This document shows positions 5,456 to 6,118 of a DNA stretch of 6,118 nucleotides, piece by piece. Origin of the DNA: Actinomycetota bacterium (GTDB taxonomy: Bacteria; Actinomycetota; Actinomycetes; Nanopelagicales; Nanopelagicaceae); NCBI GenBank assembly GCA_009699825.1, contig WLNM01000069.1, positions 1 through 6,118 of the forward strand, given 5' to 3'. Within the stretch, counting starts at the first letter, position 1, and each line of letters starts with the position of its first letter. Made by a program: the position numbers and the translations under genes. The notes under the pieces are model-generated. The model saw only the letters and a list, made by a program, of their open reading frames with translations. It was not told the DNA's origin and did no database searches.

Positions 5456-6118
5456 ATGAAGCGCAGCGAATACGACGTTCTTATTGTTGGCGCAGGTCCC
5501 TCAGGACTCGCACTCGCATTGCGACTTCAGAAGCAAGGTATTAAAAAGATTCGAGTACTTGAGCGAGAAAGCGTTGCAGGTGGAATTCCACGCCACTCTT
5601 TTCACACTGGTTATGGATTAAGAGATTTACATCGACTCATGAGTGGTCCCAAATATTCGCAGTATTACGTCTCTCGAATACATGATGCGGGAATAGACCT
5701 TTCCACCAACACGACTGCATTTGATTGGGCCGGCGAGCACAGCCTGGCTTTAACTTCATCGCAAGGACTTGAAGAAGTTACAGCGCAAAAAATTATCTTA
5801 GCGACAGGTGCACGAGAGAGGCCAAGAACTGCGCGCCTTGTCCCAGGTGCTAGGCCGCGCGGAATCTTTACCACTGGTTCTTTACAGCAATCTGTTTATC
5901 TCAACTCACAAACAATCGGATCGAGAGCAGTAATTGTTGGCACTGACCACGTGAGTTATTCAGCATTAATTACTCTTTCTCATGCGGATGTAAAAACTGT
6001 AGCAATGATCGAAAGCGGCCCAAAGATCAAAAGCTTCCCACCAATATCAATCGCAACGAAGCTTCTTTACGGATATAAGTTATTTACTCGTTCAGATGTC
6101 ATTGATATTAAAGGAACA
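5456..6118 (+). CDS. FAD/NAD-type oxidoreductase, partner of the GlpA-like enzyme (3' partial)
   Basis: The first 221 codons are visible and the frame is open to the window edge. Residues 8-17 (VLIVGAGPSG) form the FAD dinucleotide fold. GGIPRH at 42-47, YGLRDL at 53-58 and SGPKY at 63-67 fit the conserved patch seen in TM1433-like and sarcosine oxidase alpha-like flavoproteins. KIILATGARERP (112-123) is the second FAD contact. The expected NAD-binding fold starts at AVIVGTDHVSYSA (158-170), where the usual GxGxxG reads GTDHVS. It probably relays electrons between the [2Fe-2S] GlpA-like subunit and NAD or another carrier, in the cytosol. It starts 3 bases after the upstream stop without a clear RBS, so translational coupling is likely. 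The usual length is about 400 residues, so roughly half is missing. Substrate and exact role are inferred from context. Confidence 0.85.
   Translation, partial: MKRSEYDVLIVGAGPSGLALALRLQKQGIKKIRVLERESVAGGIPRHSFHTGYGLRDLHRLMSGPKYSQYYVSRIHDAGIDLSTNTTAFDWAGEHSLALTSSQGLEEVTAQKIILATGARERPRTARLVPGARPRGIFTTGSLQQSVYLNSQTIGSRAVIVGTDHVSYSALITLSHADVKTVAMIESGPKIKSFPPISIATKLLYGYKLFTRSDVIDIKGT

Overview
The window looks like a compact, moderately A+T-rich actinobacterial chromosome segment. The best taxonomic clue is a near-textbook mycoredoxin (CGYC active site, NGGNRTVP and TNPS motifs), a glutaredoxin type tied to mycothiol, which only Actinobacteria make. Together with short intergenic gaps and A/T-rich codon choice, this suggests a small-genome planktonic actinobacterium (for example the freshwater acI / Nanopelagicales type). 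That assignment is inference. Almost everything reads on the + strand, and no mobile element, CRISPR array, tRNA or rRNA was seen.

Layout. Bases 1-77 hold the last codons of an unidentified + strand gene. Bases 124-1614 encode a stand-alone amidase-signature hydrolase with an intact Lys-Ser-Ser triad. It is followed by a strong hairpin terminator (1626-1667) that can work in both directions. Between this terminator and the next + gene, the minus strand carries a possible 40-codon gene (1796 down to 1674) that ends 7 bases from the hairpin, so the two may converge on a shared terminator. Bases 1851-2590 form a tight group of three genes: a 123-residue three-helix membrane protein, a 39-residue single-helix protein, and mycoredoxin. 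The 39-residue reading frame is in frame with mycoredoxin and separated from it only by TAG CCC. It also contains an 11-bp perfect inverted repeat.

Bases 2624-6118 hold a catabolic operon: an FGGY kinase closest to glycerol kinase, a FAD-dependent dehydrogenase of the GlpA-like type with a C-terminal [2Fe-2S] BFD domain, and the N-terminal 221 residues of a second FAD/NAD-type oxidoreductase cut by the window edge. As I remember the family, this matches the 'alternative' glycerol-3-phosphate dehydrogenase module known from Thermotoga (TM1432-TM1433, usually followed by a small DUF1667 protein). The likely job is phosphorylation of glycerol or a related polyol, followed by oxidation of the phosphate ester with electrons passed through flavin and Fe-S centres.

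The main twist is in the kinase. The Arg of the glycerol-binding NQRE motif is Gly (NQGE) while the other glycerol contacts are kept, which leaves the real substrate open. I see no clearly unprecedented system. The in-frame TAG before mycoredoxin, the small minus-strand gene with a shared terminator, and the altered kinase pocket are the points most worth following up.
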